Notes: generated by a model from the letters alone, not told the origin. A stretch of DNA of 64,000 nucleotides from Ulva prolifera (GCA_023078555.1 CM041197.1:1336501-1400500); one strand, 5' to 3'; positions 1 through 12,340 are shown, numbered from the stretch's first letter. Numbers and translations: made by a program.

Positions 1-3000
1 GGCTCCGGCACGGGATCTGGAACCACAACAGGCGCCTCAGGCATGACGGCCGGTGGGGCGGCGGCCAGGGTGGTGTTGAGTTGGACCGCCGGGGTGGTCG
101 GCGCGGGTGCGTCGGTGATGGGGGGTATTGCAGTGGCTACTGGTACGCGTGCTGGTGCTGGCGCGGCGGGCTGGGGTGCGCTCATGGGGGCTTCAGGGGT
201 CTGCGTGGGGGGCGGGGGTAGTTGGCCCGCGGGTGTGGCAGCCGGTTCGGGTTGGGCTCCTAGGGGGGGTGCCGCAGGAGCGGGGCCTCCTGCAGCGGCA
301 GCTGCGGGTGAGTCTGGGCGTGGCCGAGCAGGAGCCGGAGCGACTGGCTGGTCTGCCCTTCGTGGCGTGGGTGTGTCCGGGGGAGGACCAGTCGGCATGG
401 GCTCTGCGTCGCCAGCTGTGAGGGGCTCTGGCGAAGGTGCGGGCCCAATGCGTGGGGCTGTCTCAGCGGCGGGGGGTTGTGCGTTCTGTGTGGCCGTAGC
501 GGCCGGGGGGCGCACGGTGGTGTTCTGCCGCACCGGCGGCGGTGAGATGACGAGAGTGCTCGGCTGAGGTGACGTGGCTGACGGCACGGGCGCCGGGGCG
601 GCTGCGCTGGGCGCGTCAGCGGCCATCGCGGGATTCGTTTGAGGTTCTGGTGTGCTGGAGGTGAAGTCAGGGTCTGTGTCGGGGACCAGTGTGGAGGCGG
701 GCGGCACCCCGAAGGGCGCGGGGCCCTCCGAGGGGGCTGCCGCGGGCCAACGTGCGGCACCTGCAGCGCCACGGCTATGAATGGCTGTCGGCAGCGTGCT
801 GGAGCAGTTTCATGGTAGCACGACGCAGCGGTGGACAGAGATGCGGCGCTGAGCAGCGAGCGGAATGATCCAGGAGTCTGTGCGGCAACAGCCAAGTTGT
901 GCCCCAAAGACAGACGGGCCGGCCTCTTCGCGTATGCGACGCTGCGGTGAGGTGATGGGAGGGCACCCACCGGTGGCATGAGGGGCGCCTGTGCTACACA
1001 GCCGTTAACACATCACCTCGCGGTACCTCCACAGTCACGTTCTGGTGTTTCCCCGACCGCAATCCCACTCAGTCAACTGACAGCAGCTGCCATAAACTCC
1101 ACAACTGGGTACTCTGCAGAGACATCATCACGGAGGCAACTGCCATGGCTTTTTCCCGGACAATGCTATTGCTGTGGGTGTGGCTGGCGAGAGTGGTTGG
1201 GTGACCCCAAGCATGCCCAGCGCCTGGCAGAGTGGCTAACGTATAGGGTGGGCTTGACTGCAGAATGCGGAAGCTGCTGGTGGTAGGTGGCTGTGGTGCA
1301 TGAGGACGAGCGATGGCTGCCATGTTAGTTGGTATGACAGCGTGGTACAGGGCCGGTTGTCAAGTCAAGCATAGTAGGGCCGGACGACCATGGCCCCAAG
1401 TGACAAGGACAGGGTTGGAGGGGCCAGCAGGTCTTGCACACGAAGGTTGCCATCTTGGCACAGTTTCTACTGTGGTCACAAACAACGAACAACGCACCAT
1501 GCACAAATGCCAGGCCATGCTGGCCATGCTGAAGGCATCGCATCGAGACGACATCAGGGACAGGGAAGGAGCATCATATCGCATTCCAGTGGAATGCAGG
1601 GAGGCATGGATGTCTGTAGCAGCAGATGACTCATGGCATGGCTAGAGGAGAAGCAAGTGACAGCTGGGCTGATGTAAATAGTCTGCTGGTCCTTGTCAAG
1701 GGCTTACAAGTCATGTGGGGTGACTGTGCCCTGTGAAAGGTCATATGAATTGTCATGTGATGTAACAAAATTGCTGGGTCAGTGGGATGACCATGACCCA
1801 GGTCTATCAGCAGAGATGAGTAACACGCTGCAAGTGCTGAAGATGCTGGCCCACATGAAGCCTAGATGTGGGTGGAATCAATGGATGTGGAAGACATGAA
1901 ACAGCATGTGGTAAGATGATGTCAGTCTGAAGTATGTAGTGTGTGGTGTCCTGTAATCCCACCACTGAGAGTTCTCAGTGAGCAGAGTGCCAGCCATTTT
2001 GTGACAGCTGGTGAAACCTAGTCAGCTCCACAGTCTGCTGAGACATACTTGCAATGACTGATTTCAGGTGCAATGGTAATTAGGGCCCAGGGCGTGCGAG
2101 TTTGACCTGGCAGGTGGGCTCAGCAAGAAATGAACGCAGAAGCGCCAGCCTGCAGGCTGCACAACAGACCAGCAGGGGGTCACTGAGCAGAGTCTATGCC
2201 AACAGCATCACCGGCACCGGCTACATGTGCAGATCATGCAGCGTCAGCAGCGTGGGTCTGATGCGAAGCAGATGCCGCCACCATGCAACGCAGCAATTCT
2301 CCAGCTACCGGCCAAATCGATACCGTGTCCAGGCGCAGGCCCCCCACGCGCTGCCGTGACTGCTGCTGGAACCGTACGGCCCAGTGTCCACACGGGGGCC
2401 ACGCCGCTTGCCATCCCTGAACGGCTTTCCGCCGCAAGAGTAGCAACCCTGACGACGCGAACCGGCTGCAACCTTTTTGAGCTGCAGACTCCGCCGCGTC
2501 CATGAGCAACGGCACACAGCCAGACAGAGCACGGTGGCACTGATCAATCGAGTCAGGAGCGCACCGGCCGGTTCTTCCACCACCACGCTGTCCGGCTCTT
2601 CAACGACCGCCTCAGCAGGGGATTCTGCTGGTTTCGGCGCTGGTTTCGGCGCAGCCGTCGGTTCCGTTGGCGGTGCAGGGGCCGGCTGTGGTGCTGCGCT
2701 GCTAGGCTGAGAGGGGGTCTGGGGGGGGTCTGCGGCATCCTGCGGGGCTTGTGGAGCATCTGCGTCTGCATAGTCAGCATCACCGCTGGGCCTGTCTGTA
2801 TAATCAGCATCCCTGCTGGGCCCAGGAGTCGCGGTGTTGGCGCTATGTGGCGATGGGGTGAGCTGTGGGGGAGGGGCGCCCTGTGGCAACGAAAGATTCT
2901 CTGGAGACAGGGAGTCCAGCGGCGACAGCGAATTCTGTGGGGATAGCGCATCCTGTGGCGGCAATGTGCTTTGTGGGGAGAGGGTGCCTCCCGGCGGTGG

Positions 3001-4137
3001 TGCTGTTTCAGGAGGGACGGGGCCCTGTGGCGCTGGTGCAAGCTCACTTTGTGGTGGAAGGGCAATCTGAGGTCCGAAATCCCCGTCCACATCCCCCCCG
3101 ATCTCGGCAGGAACTGTGGCTAGGGGTGCGTCGAGGCCTGGCGCCATACCTGCCAGTGCCGGTGCTTGTTGAGGCGTGCTGCCTCCGGTGCCTTGTGGGG
3201 CTGGTGTCTGCGACGCGGGTGGGGCTGCCGCAGGGGTCGTGGGTAAGTCCACATTGTCAGCAGGGCTGACGGGGGCCGGCGAGGCCGCCGCCGGCGCCTG
3301 CGGTACGCCGCGGGGTGGGTCTGGTATGTCGCCGTTGCCGCCGGCCGGCGAGGGCTGCGGCGTGGCGGCCGGTGGTTCCTCGTCAGCGGGATCTGCTGGC
3401 TGCCGCTGATCCCGCGGTGAAGGGGATCCATTGTCTCGGGGTGGGGCTGACGAGGCCCGGGGATCGGCTACATCTGCATTCGGTGGCGGCGATGTGGCCG
3501 GGGGGTCGGCAGCCGGGGGCGCGGCCTGTGGTTCTGCGGCAGGGGGCGGGTTTATGGCGGGGTCGGCCGGTGCTGCGGGACTGCGCTGTGGGGCGGCTAC
3601 AGGAACTGTGACAGGTGGGGTAGGGTCTGCCGCATCAGGTGCGGGCGGGTCTGCAGCAGGAACTGTTGGGGCGGCTTCAGGTGCGGGTGGGTCGTCCACC
3701 GTGGCCGGAGGGTCGGCGGCGGGAACGGCAGGGTCTGCGGAGGCCGGAAGAGGAACGGGTGCCGTTTCCGGGGGACTGGGATCGGGTGTGGGTGTTGTTT
3801 GTGGGTCTGAGATGTCGTCATCCACACCCGCATCTGGTGGTGGAGCGATTGGGGCTCCGTCATCGGGCAGCTCGTAGTCGGGGGGCTCGTAATCAACAGG
3901 GTCAAAGTCGTCTGCAAAGGGAGTAGTGGCCTCGTCTGTAGGAGAGTCTGTGGCAGTGGGCTCTGCAGTGGTGTCGTCTGGTGTGGCGTCGCTGTCAACC
4001 GGGGGCTCTGCTTGTGGTGGTGCTGCATCTGAGACGACCGGGTCACCTGTGACGCCTGGTGATGGTGGTGCACCACCCGCCACGGCCTCGTCCTCGTCCG
4101 CCTCCTCGACGGTCACAACAGAGCCCGGAGTAGCATC
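1..4137 (-). CDS. Pro/Ala/Asp-rich receptor-like or wall protein, 3' part beyond left edge
   Basis: Two minus-strand exons join in phase: 4137-2565 and 760-1, the latter still open at the window edge. The acceptor before 4137 reads TAATGCAG, the donor at 2564 is GTGCGC, and the acceptor before 760 is GCTGCAG. Phase 1 at the donor matches the two leftover bases at the acceptor. About 777 residues are visible, dominated by Ala-Pro-Asp units such as PAADPPAP, with an acidic N-terminal stretch and a Tyr/Asp patch (DYEPPDYELPDD) near residues 90-105. The style, the Tyr/Asp patch and the splice signals match the plus-strand receptor-like gene at 15831-28812, so the two are probably paralogues in opposite orientation. 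No signal peptide, membrane helix or kinase is visible inside the window; these could lie in an earlier exon or to the left. Gene existence is fairly sure; function is inferred only from the paralogue. Confidence 0.65.
761..2564 (-). other. Large intron of the left Pro-rich gene
   Basis: This 1.8-kb stretch lies between the two in-phase minus-strand exons. It is less GC-rich than the exons and holds only short, overlapping open frames on both strands with no recognisable domain. The long minus-strand frame through 2305-2564 simply reads through the GTGCGC donor into the intron. Confidence 0.55.
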
Positions 4138-4209
4138 CTGCATTACTGACACATCGGTGCATGGCCCTGGTCGGCTGATAGCACGGTGAGTGGCCCTGTA
4201 CACAATCAT

Positions 4210-5070
4210 GGGGAGGCCAAAAAGAACAAAGGAGGGCGAATGGAGACGGTGTCTTGGACTGGAGTGTATAGGTCGATATTGTGGCAGAATTCTTGTAGTG
4301 TGGGCGAGCGTACCAGCATGTGGCGCCTGGAGAACAGGTCCGGCTGGAATGGACGGGCCTGCAATGTCTCACCTTCGGCGACATGGTGTAGACCACTGCC
4401 GTGGGCGCAAAGGATGCCTACCAGAAGCTCCGGTAAAGTTGGCATGTTGATGAGGCGCTTGGAGCGGGTTATGCGGTCGGCCTGCAGTGGTAGCTCAATT
4501 CAAACAACCCCGTCCACGGAGGATGTCGCCGGAAGTGGCGACATTGCAACGTCGTCCACAATGCAGCACTTTACCTTGAACAAATTTGTTTACGAAAGTC
4601 AACATCGTGCAGCTTTACCGGTGACAGCCAGCCAGTGTCGGTAAGGCACCCAGAAACGAAGCAAACGCACTAAGTCAACGTTGGGCTCATGTCGCCAACC
4701 ATACGGTCGTGATGATGTTAATTCCATTACGTGGGAATCAGCAATTTGAAAGGAAGGTCCGTGTTGCAGGCATGAATGCCATGGCGTAGGACAGGACGGC
4801 TCGCCTCAAGAACTACCTCTCCCCTGATCGCGTCACGTCCAGAGAGTAGATGGCATATTAATAATAATAATAAAATCAAACGGCCTGGACTAGCAGATGG
4901 CGGCTCCATTGCAAATAGGGCAAGGAATGCGCAACGATGGCTCTGCGCACGCGATTACACGCTCAACTTGCGATCACAGCCGTTCATCATGAACCGACTG
5001 CTATGCAAATTCGCTGCACTTGTGCATCGCAAGCCGGTGCACTGTCCTCCGGCAGGGCATACTGCAGTCG
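4210..5070. other. No gene recognised; TAA microsatellite
   Basis: Upstream flank of the left Pro-rich gene. No convincing first exon with a signal peptide was found. A short TAA/ATA triplet run lies at about 4857-4875. Short open frames overlap on both strands and look random. Confidence 0.4.
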
Positions 5071-5316
5071 ATGATGCTGCGTGTTGGGCGCAACGAGGTT
5101 GGTGCAATTGCAAACAACAGCGTGGTGCGCGGCCAGGTGAAAGATGTACCTCGTCGCAAGCAGAAGGTCGATTCGTACATTTTAAGAAAGCCTGTCACCG
5201 AGAATCAAGGATCCTCAAGAACCAGTGAAGATGATGAATTCGTGCGTCGCCTCTTCACGCAGTCCGTCCGACGCCAGAACTTGGCTTCGTCATTAGCGAC
5301 CACAATTAAATCCTGA
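5071..5316 (+). CDS. Hypothetical small protein or terminal exon
   Basis: An 81-residue open frame starts at tandem ATG codons and ends in TGA. A possible acceptor (ACTGCAG) sits four bases before the ATG, so it could instead be a last exon starting near 5068. The composition is balanced and rather basic, with motifs such as RRKQK and a Ser/Glu/Asp stretch, unlike the cysteine-rich noise in neighbouring frames. No family is recognised and no flanking exon was found. The call rests only on amino-acid composition and is weak. Confidence 0.25.
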   Translation: MMLRVGRNEVGAIANNSVVRGQVKDVPRRKQKVDSYILRKPVTENQGSSRTSEDDEFVRRLFTQSVRRQNLASSLATTIKS

Positions 5317-7805
5317 TCCGCTGAGCGTTGCTTTCAGACGATGTGCATCATCTTTAGGCCTACAAGCGCCGACGAAGGTGCTCAGGCAGTGCCAAGCTCG
5401 GTAGAGGACGAGCTGGTAAAAGCAAGTACTGACAGACGAAATCAAGACAATACAACTGCAGCAATGTCCCTCATCCCGTAACACATGTCGTGGCAAATTC
5501 GTACGTCGGGCATTTTCCAGGTGCCCACGAATTCTGCAGTAGGTGTGTGAATACATGCATGCAGACGTGACACGGGCGGTTTGGTGTGGCCTTACAGGCG
5601 ATGATGCAAACAACAGCTTGATTTCATAGTCTCGATGGCACGTACAGTCCCGGTGCACAGCCTGCTCTAGTCATTGCGTCCAGCGAATCTGAACGGCGCA
5701 AGTTACTAACGCTCCTTTCCCAGAACGTAGCGCAGGCAGGCGCCAGAACGGTCGTGCACCGCGCCTCAAATATCAAAAGTAGGCGAGTGTGAAAGCAGGC
5801 GTAATTCATATGCGATAACAAGGTCCTGGCGAGGCTTGCTACCCTTCATGTTCATATTGCGGGGACAGGTTTGTGCACACGTGCGTGAAAGTGGCGAAGG
5901 GGCCCGCACCCCACCCGCGCAGTGCGAGACACGTACAACTGCTATTCTACCCGTCCGAAAAGCTGTTCTTGACGAGCACGCCTGCCCTCAGGCAATCCTG
6001 CGCAGCTTCGTGCTGTTCGGATTGATAGCGCGGCCGAAGTATGCTCTGTAAGCATGCACAGCGCCTAACATTTTGACACAAGGCTGCAGTTTGGCAAGCA
6101 CTGCATGCACAGTGGTCTGCGGCATGGACAGTGGCCATGCAGCCGAGCTTTGTGGAGACGTGTATCCGCCCGACTGGAGACGCGTGCGCGTGTCATCTCG
6201 ACGTGACGTCCTTAAAGTGCAGTGTCTGCTTGTGCAGAATGTTGACATGGGCGTCCATGCCCATTTGTCAAAGCAGCAGCCAGCGCTTCCTGACATGAAC
6301 CAGCTTCGGCGGAGCGGACACCTGTTAGTCACGCGCACGACGCAATCATTGGTCTGCCCGACCATCAGGCACATCACGGCATGCCAGGTGCCGTGCCTGA
6401 TTGCACAGCTGCTGCCCCCACTGAGTAGAGCCAAGCTGGAAGTGCAGCGCCAGAACCTGGTGCAAGATCTTGAGATGTGCGCTCTTGCTGCCGCATGCAC
6501 TCGCGCTCATCGCCTCCCACTGCACTCGCTTACAGCAACGCGAACGAACCACGTTGGCGTACTGACAGTCCGACTGTATGCCCGAACAATAGATCGCAAA
6601 GCCAGTGAACCATGATTCGTAATACTGTCGTCCTTCTTCGTCAATCATGGGAGCTTGGCAGAATGCCCTCAGGAGACAGCACATTGTCAAAACTGTTCAA
6701 ACGCAAGCAGCCCCGCGGCGAACCTGTCAGGCCACAAAAACATATGGTTTCTTCAAGAAACAGCAAGTGTTTCTGTAGCTCATCCGGCGGACGGTGCGGT
6801 TGCCCGGACTTTCTGTATCTGAATTGGTTGCTCGCTGTATTGAGGACCCCCTCCCTCCAGCAGAGCTCTGTGCTGCCTCTGGCAACGTCCCTGTCTCTGC
6901 CTCTGTGCCTCTGTGAGACTGTTCGCAAGGCAAACTGCAACACAAGTTTGTCTCTCGATGCACACAATGGGCAATTCTGCAGAGCAGACAATTGCTGTGC
7001 ACCCAATGGTCAGTGGTGAAGCAGTCACTCCAGAGCACGTTGTCAGCGTTGCTGAGCACAGGAGGAGGCCTGGTGAGGTCCGTGGGGTTGTCTGCAGAGG
7101 GTTCCATGTGGTTTACCTCTTCATCATATGGCCCTAGTTATACTAATGTTAGAGTCCGTTGTGGTCTCAAACTCCAACGGAACGTGAACGTAACCGTGGC
7201 CGAGCGAAACCTGAGCTAGTGAAACTCACTCTACAAAGCTCCCAACCACGTTCAGCATTCCAGGATGTAGCCCTGGACATGCTGACAGCAGCAGATATCC
7301 ATGCACAACGGCTCGCATTGCCTGCCTCTCCTCTCTGGCTCTCCCTGAACAACACAGGCTCACGCAACTAGGCAGCAGAGCTCCATGTTTTGCTTTGATA
7401 GATTTTCAGAATCGAGCATCAACAGCCCTTCTGGGAGCAGCATGTACACAGAGATCCCAGTTCTCTCAGGTCTCAGGTTGTGTTCTTGTGCTGCCTGCCT
7501 TGCCAATTCCATTCTTGAAAAACGTAGCTCTCAGATCTACAGCACATTCATAGTACTTCATATGAAGGCAGAAGAACCATAGAATCACTGCGCACATGCG
7601 GAAGTACACGCGCACAGCCTTGGCCTGTCTGCCATGTACATGGCATAGACATGGATATCATGTGAACAGCAACATCCGCAGCAAAGCAGGTGGCAGCAAA
7701 GCAGGTGGCGCTACTTGTCCTCACAACCCTCATGCTGAGGCATGCACAGACTCCTCAGGCTCTGAATCAGGGGCCCACACATGGACGCTCGCTGCTGGCT
7801 GTAAC

Positions 7806-7844
7806 GGCGGTGCTGCCAACCCCGGCGCCTTTGTCCTCGTTACA
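7806..7844 (-). repeat. Family B dispersed repeat, copy 1
   Basis: Reverse orientation copy of the motif that elsewhere reads TTACAAGGACAAAG followed by GAGGCAGGTAGCAC. Here it appears as a GTGCTGCC start and a TTTGTCCTCGTTAC end. A family C copy begins a few bases downstream. Confidence 0.6.
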
Positions 7845-7852
7845 AATCCGTC

Positions 7853-7905
7853 CCCGTGAATTCAGATTCGTCAATGTCCTCTAAAGGATACGGCTCAGCA
7901 AATCC
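7853..7905 (+). repeat. Family C dispersed repeat, copy 1
   Basis: Partial copy of the motif that at 51457-51513 reads GTGGTCCCGTTAATTCGG, then GTTGTCAATGTCC, then GGATGCGGCTCAG. Here GTCAATGTCCTC and GGATACGGCTCAG are kept. Confidence 0.55.
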
Positions 7906-8605
7906 AGATCTGCTTCAGTTGACTTGGATGCACTTTGTTGATTGTGGGTGTGGCTTGAGCGCGCTGTGTTGTTGATCCTACCCCTGTGCTCCACGCTCCT
8001 GTGGACCTCCCCGCCGCTGCGCTTGTGTCTCTGCAGCGCAGTGTTATTCCGGTCAGACTGACAGCGCTGGGAATCAGCAGGCCACACCAGGCAATCACAG
8101 TCATATTGTGCCAGCGGCTGGGAATACCTGGGTCAATTGAGCTACACAGCGCTGAATGCGGCACCGCACCCAGCGCCACTTCCAGATCCTTCTGTGACGC
8201 CCTTCTCTGGGATGTCTTGGGTTGTAGATTCAAATTCCGTATACTGATTGATCTATCTATTTAATGATGTTTTGCCGTCATGCTGATGTGCCAGCCACCT
8301 TCAACTGCTCGTTGGCTGTGTGGCGCCGGCCGTGCATGCGGCGGACGCAGCGGCCCGCCCCTCCATGCCCGCCTCACGCCCTCGCACCTCGGTTTATGCA
8401 TGACATGCAGCTCGCGGACTCTGTCCGGTTTGCAGGGCGAGGCGGCTGCGGTGCCCTGGACCGGCGTGCACCCCAGCCACAGACACCTAGCCTGCCCTCT
8501 GCCGATCCGAGCCCGCCGCGAACCTCACCCCACCACCGACCCTCGCGCACCTGCAATCCCGCACCTCGCGCGAAGTCAAGCGCGGCATCAGCACTCAGGT
8601 TCAAG

Positions 8606-8640
8606 TTTTACAAGGACAAAGCGAGCGAGGCAGGTAGCAC
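8606..8640 (+). repeat. Family B dispersed repeat, copy 2
   Basis: Clear forward copy (TTTTACAAGGACAAAGCGAG, then CGAGGCAGGTAGCAC). It is followed by an AC-rich tract at about 8660-8730, as in other copies, suggesting that the conserved motif is the end of a longer element. Confidence 0.7.
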
Positions 8641-9522
8641 TGCGCAGGCAACGACTGGGGGAGCCTCACACGCAGCGCAGCAGCGCAGACCAACACACCC
8701 ATACAACCGCACACGTCAGCACCCGCCCAGGTGCAAGTGTGGGTGGACACAAAAACACGACACAATGGAGTAGCAGCGATAATTTCCTTTCACAGTCACA
8801 GTCACCAGTGACTGGCCACAATCCAAGACCCGCAAGCTTGGCCACCGTGTGACAGTGGTGGTCACCTAGCCAGACAGCTGCCTAGGCAGGTAGCACTACA
8901 CGCTGTCCATATGTAATGCCACCCAGACCCTGCAGCAGCAGCAGCAGGCCCCCATGGCCAGCTTCCACACTGGCTGAGGGCAGACTACTGCATTGACAGG
9001 CCCCGTGACTCACTCCTGCATGCATGAGCTGCACCGAGCCGTGCCCAGCTGCGGGCAGCTGTGCACACCCCTGGCAGCATCAGGGTTCCTCGTGCATGCA
9101 TGAGCCACGCGGCTGTGAATAAGCGAGCGAGCGCGCTGCCATGCATAGCGGTGCAGAGCTGTGCGCCCGCACGGCGCTGGCGACGCCTCGAGAAACCTCT
9201 CGGCTCCATTTCGTCAAGCCTGCGGACAGCCACCTCCCCGAGGACGTGCATATGCATTGGTGTGTGTCTGCATCCGTCTGCTTGTCTATAGATCTGTAGG
9301 AACATGCCCTGCTTGCTTCGCAGGCTGCTGTGGATTGCCTTGCATCGAGAAGGACAGCCTAGGGTGGCCTCCATGACTGTTACGTATCACGTACGCTGTG
9401 CCAAGGTCAGGGTGCACACCATGGGATCTATTCGGGCCGGCCTCGCTCTGCCAGCGCGTGCAACAGCGTGCTGTCGACTATCGAGACACATGGCATGCAT
9501 GCAATTTCATCCCTCCACGATG

Positions 9523-10724
9523 CATCGCGATCAGTGCTCTACAACCCCCGTATTTTATGGAGGGATTCCCGCTGAGTTTTTCCATTTTTCAGAGGGCAAG
9601 CACCGCTGGTATGCTGAAATTTCGGAGGGCTACCCCGCCGTAATTGTTTTTTTCTGGAGGGATGCCAAAAACATTTCGGGCTCGCTGCGCTCGCAATCAT
9701 ATATGTCTGCTGAAGTATGGTAGTGAGGAAAATCCTTTGCATTCAAATACATTTACCTCCAAGGCCTGTTTGTGTGGGCAACAACAGCAACATACTAGTA
9801 CACATTCAGTCGCCCTCTTGCATACCAAAGGTCAGCACGCTCAATCAGGTCATCACGCTCAATGTCCTGCTCATCATCATTGTCACTATAACCTACCTCC
9901 TCACCACCTTCAGTACCTGGAAGCACATCAGACAAAACAGCGTCCCACGCCTCATCAGGCTGCATGGCTACTGCCTCAGCAAGCTTACGGACGAGGAGGC
10001 CACAATTTGAATCTTTCACCAATTTCGCATACATGTCTATCATGGTGAGTGCACCCTCATCATCTATGGGCCTGTTGGGATCAAAATGCTGCTCGCGAAA
10101 GTCTTCGAATGTGATAGCTTATTTCACACGTATTTGAGAGTCAAGGGTGGCCACATGCATCGATAACATCAGCGGTCGTATGATCACCGCCTAGCTGACT
10201 TCTCGCAGCCTGGTTCGTGCCGGACGTGCTAGCAACCTCATCACGAGCGCGCTTTCTGGGGGCTGACCCCTTGAAACCGAACCGACTAAGCATTGCTCAA
10301 AGCGACAGGTGCACACAGCGTCTATTGGCACTTTCAGCTGTGCTTCGCAACATTATGTAGCGATACAGAGCCAGCGTGTTGCGGCTACGGAGCAAAGCAT
10401 CCAGTGACGTCTCGGAAAGTGCACCTGAGGACACTGTGCACCTAGGTGCAGCTGCTCGTCAAGATCGCTCGCTTCGCTCGCTCGTGTGCTCGCAGCATTA
10501 TCAATGTGAACACATCCCGCCCGCTGCGCTCGCACGTCGCACATTTCAGCGGGCAAGACCGCTCAGACGCCCGAGACACAGCGGGCTGCGCCCGCTGGCA
10601 TTTGCTGTAACAGCCCGGTTTCAGCGGCGTAAACCGTCGACTTTTCAAAATCTTGGCGGCATTTTCAGGAAAAACGTCTATTTCAGCGGGAAAACCGGCG
10701 GTTTGTAGAGCACTGATCGCGATG
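9523..10724. mobile_element. Possible 1.2-kb element bounded by 22-bp inverted repeats
   Basis: A perfect 22-bp inverted repeat lies at 9523-9544 and 10703-10724; its core is CGCGATCAGTGCTCTACAA. Both arms are followed inward by related CCGCTGA-containing low-complexity DNA and by GCTCGC/GCGAGC runs. Between them is an AT-richer block with an orphan minus-strand coding exon. It could be one transposon with terminal repeats or two inverted copies of a shorter element. No transposase was recognised and no target duplication was established. Confidence 0.45.
9795..10118 (-). CDS. Orphan acidic protein exon, unknown function
   Basis: The minus-strand frame is open from just after a TAA at 10119-10121 to a TAG at 9795-9797, about 107 residues. 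The first ATG is at 10043. A possible AG acceptor precedes the open stretch. The protein is well composed and not low-complexity: a segment with FEDFREQHFDPN, then a helix-like stretch around LVRKLAEAVAMQPDEAW, then an acidic region with DNDDEQDIERDD near the C terminus. The base composition is clearly more AT-rich than the confident genes. It sits inside the pair of 22-bp inverted repeats, so it may belong to a mobile element. No family is recognised. Confidence 0.45.
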   Translation of the reverse strand, partial: AITFEDFREQHFDPNRPIDDEGALTMIDMYAKLVKDSNCGLLVRKLAEAVAMQPDEAWDAVLSDVLPGTEGGEEVGYSDNDDEQDIERDDLIERADLWYARGRLNVY

Positions 10725-11575
10725 CTCGAGCAAGCTGAACATGATACGCGCACCTCGGGACACCGAACGACAATTGTACAACGTGCACGGGCCCGCGTGC
10801 AGCCGTGGGGCAGTCATGCGCGGAGGGCCCGATCGCGATCGCGCGCGACCATACGCACACGGCAGTGTCGACGTCATGACGTCATATGATGTCATACGCT
10901 CAGATGCAAGATGGTCGACCGGTCGATCGCGGTGCACCGCACGGGCCACGTGGCCGGCCCTTAGCCGTGGACCCGTGCGGCATACGTTGGACGGCATAAA
11001 TGAAGGCAATGGAGAACGTGTACGTGTGGCAAGGGGGAACGGTTTGTATATCGAGCATGGCTATGGCATGCATGTGTCGTTCGCGCTGCATGAGTGCCCG
11101 CCCAGGCCGCCAGTGGGCCCGCCATGTGGCCGCCAGTGCACAGCAGGGCCACGCGTGGCCACGGTCCTAGTAACAACCATGCATGCTTGATGACGGCCAT
11201 CGGCGCGTCGACAAGTGCGACCAGCGGCTGGTGCAAGGTGGTGGAGGGTGGCAACATCGCGCAGCGGAGCGTCTGAGGGTGGTATGCAGGTGGTGCAACA
11301 CACAGCCCCAGACTCGGACGCACTGATAGGCAGCGTGTGCTGCCTCTGCCGTGTGCCCCAACCCCCGAACACAGCGCGCCTCGGGCGTGCTCCGTTCCGG
11401 GTGAGTCGGCGGATGGGGGCGCCCCCGTGTGTGTTGTTCCGGCGCTCGGGGCTGGCCTGGTCGGGGCATTGGGGCGGGGGTGCTGGGGGGCCCCGGCGGC
11501 TTCCGTGTGGGGCAGGCGCCGGCCGGGCCGCTGCATGGGGCTGCCGCTGCCGCGCGGGCGGCGGGGTCGTGTAGC

Positions 11576-11760
11576 GTATTGGCGTGTGGGTGTGTGTGTT
11601 GGGGGTTGGGTCTCGGCCGCGTGCGGGTGCGTGGGTGCGTGGGTCGGGTGTCAGTGTGTCGATGCGTTTGGGGGTGGGTGCGTGTGTAGGTGCATGTGGG
11701 GGTTGGTTCGTGTGGTAGTGTGTAGGAGTGTGGGGGTGTGTGGGTGCTTGTTGTGCCTGA
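11576..11760 (+). repeat. GT-rich low-complexity tract
   Basis: About 185 bases of GTGTGGGTG-type sequence with many GGG runs. The frames that cross it are Val/Gly/Cys-rich on one strand and His/Pro/Thr-rich on the other and are not coding. It ends close to a reverse family B motif (11834-11872), matching the AC-rich tracts next to forward B copies. Confidence 0.6.
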
Positions 11761-11833
11761 AGCCAATTGGTGTTGGCTGTTGCTCTCCTGCCACGTGCGC
11801 ATTGCGTTTCTCGTGCTCCCCTTCTTGGTCCTG

Positions 11834-11872
11834 GCGGTGCTACCGGCCCCTCCGGCTTTTTCCTTTGTAACA
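11834..11872 (-). repeat. Family B dispersed repeat, copy 3
   Basis: Diverged reverse copy: GCGGTGCTACC at one end and CCTTTGTAAC at the other. The GT-rich tract lies on the expected interior side. Confidence 0.5.
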
Positions 11873-11959
11873 CAACCCCAGATCCACCCACATGGGCCAC
11901 CCTCCACACTCTCACCACCCTCCACCACCACGGCCCACGAAAGCGCCACATTTGTCAAT

Positions 11960-12005
11960 GCTGCTAGTGGCGCGCGCCACGCAGGTCCTGCGTGGCACTA
12001 GCAGC
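11960..12005. repeat. Hairpin-forming inverted repeat
   Basis: GCCACGCAG and CTGCGTGGC pair across a 3-base loop. Flanking GCTGCTAGT and ACTAGCAGC pair again outside an asymmetric bulge. The total span is 46 bases. Confidence 0.6.
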
Positions 12006-12242
12006 GTGGCCGGCGCCACGCCAGCGCCACGCAGCTCTGTCCGCCCTGTCTCACCGATGTCGATGCACTAGCAATTGGAGCTCCTAGCGCCTAGGCGCTT
12101 CTGATGAACAGAAACACACAAGATTGATCAGTTCCAGGCGAAGCAAACATAAGCATCTGTCACAAAGCATGGCGTGCCAGTGGTCGGGCCCGTAGAATTC
12201 GGCCGACATCCGGATGTCGAGTGTGCGAGGCGACAGAAATGC

Positions 12243-12272
12243 TGATCGGGCCCGATCGCGACGACCCAACAC
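12243..12272 (+). mobile_element. MITE remnant (3' end only)
   Basis: GATCGGGCCCGAT followed shortly by GACCCAACAC, the conserved right end of the ~100-bp MITE family. The left end is missing. A second, nearly complete copy lies within 100 bases. Confidence 0.5.
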
Positions 12273-12340
12273 AGACCTCAACCTGCCACCGAACACGCGG
12301 CCAAGTCGCCACAGCCACTCTGTCACAGCCACACAACATG

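Larger units (their letters stand above)
5317..9522. other. No gene recognised; contains B and C repeats
   Basis: A long stretch of moderate GC. Overlapping frames on both strands near 6000-7100 are rich in Cys, His and Arg and show no domain or supporting splice partner. Family B copies lie at 7806-7844 and 8606-8640, and a family C copy at 7853-7905. A further piece of family B (AGGCAGGTAGCACTACAC) lies near 8890. Confidence 0.5.

Noticed and set aside
6073..6615. 180-codon plus-strand frame mirrored by a 170-codon minus-strand frame
   Set aside because: Both strands are equally open, Cys/Arg/His-rich and domain-free; nothing favours either as coding.
11061..11958. Overlapping 263- and 296-codon minus-strand frames rich in His, Pro and Thr
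   Set aside because: They read the GT/AC-rich low-complexity tract and family B repeat; no domain and no in-phase exon partner.
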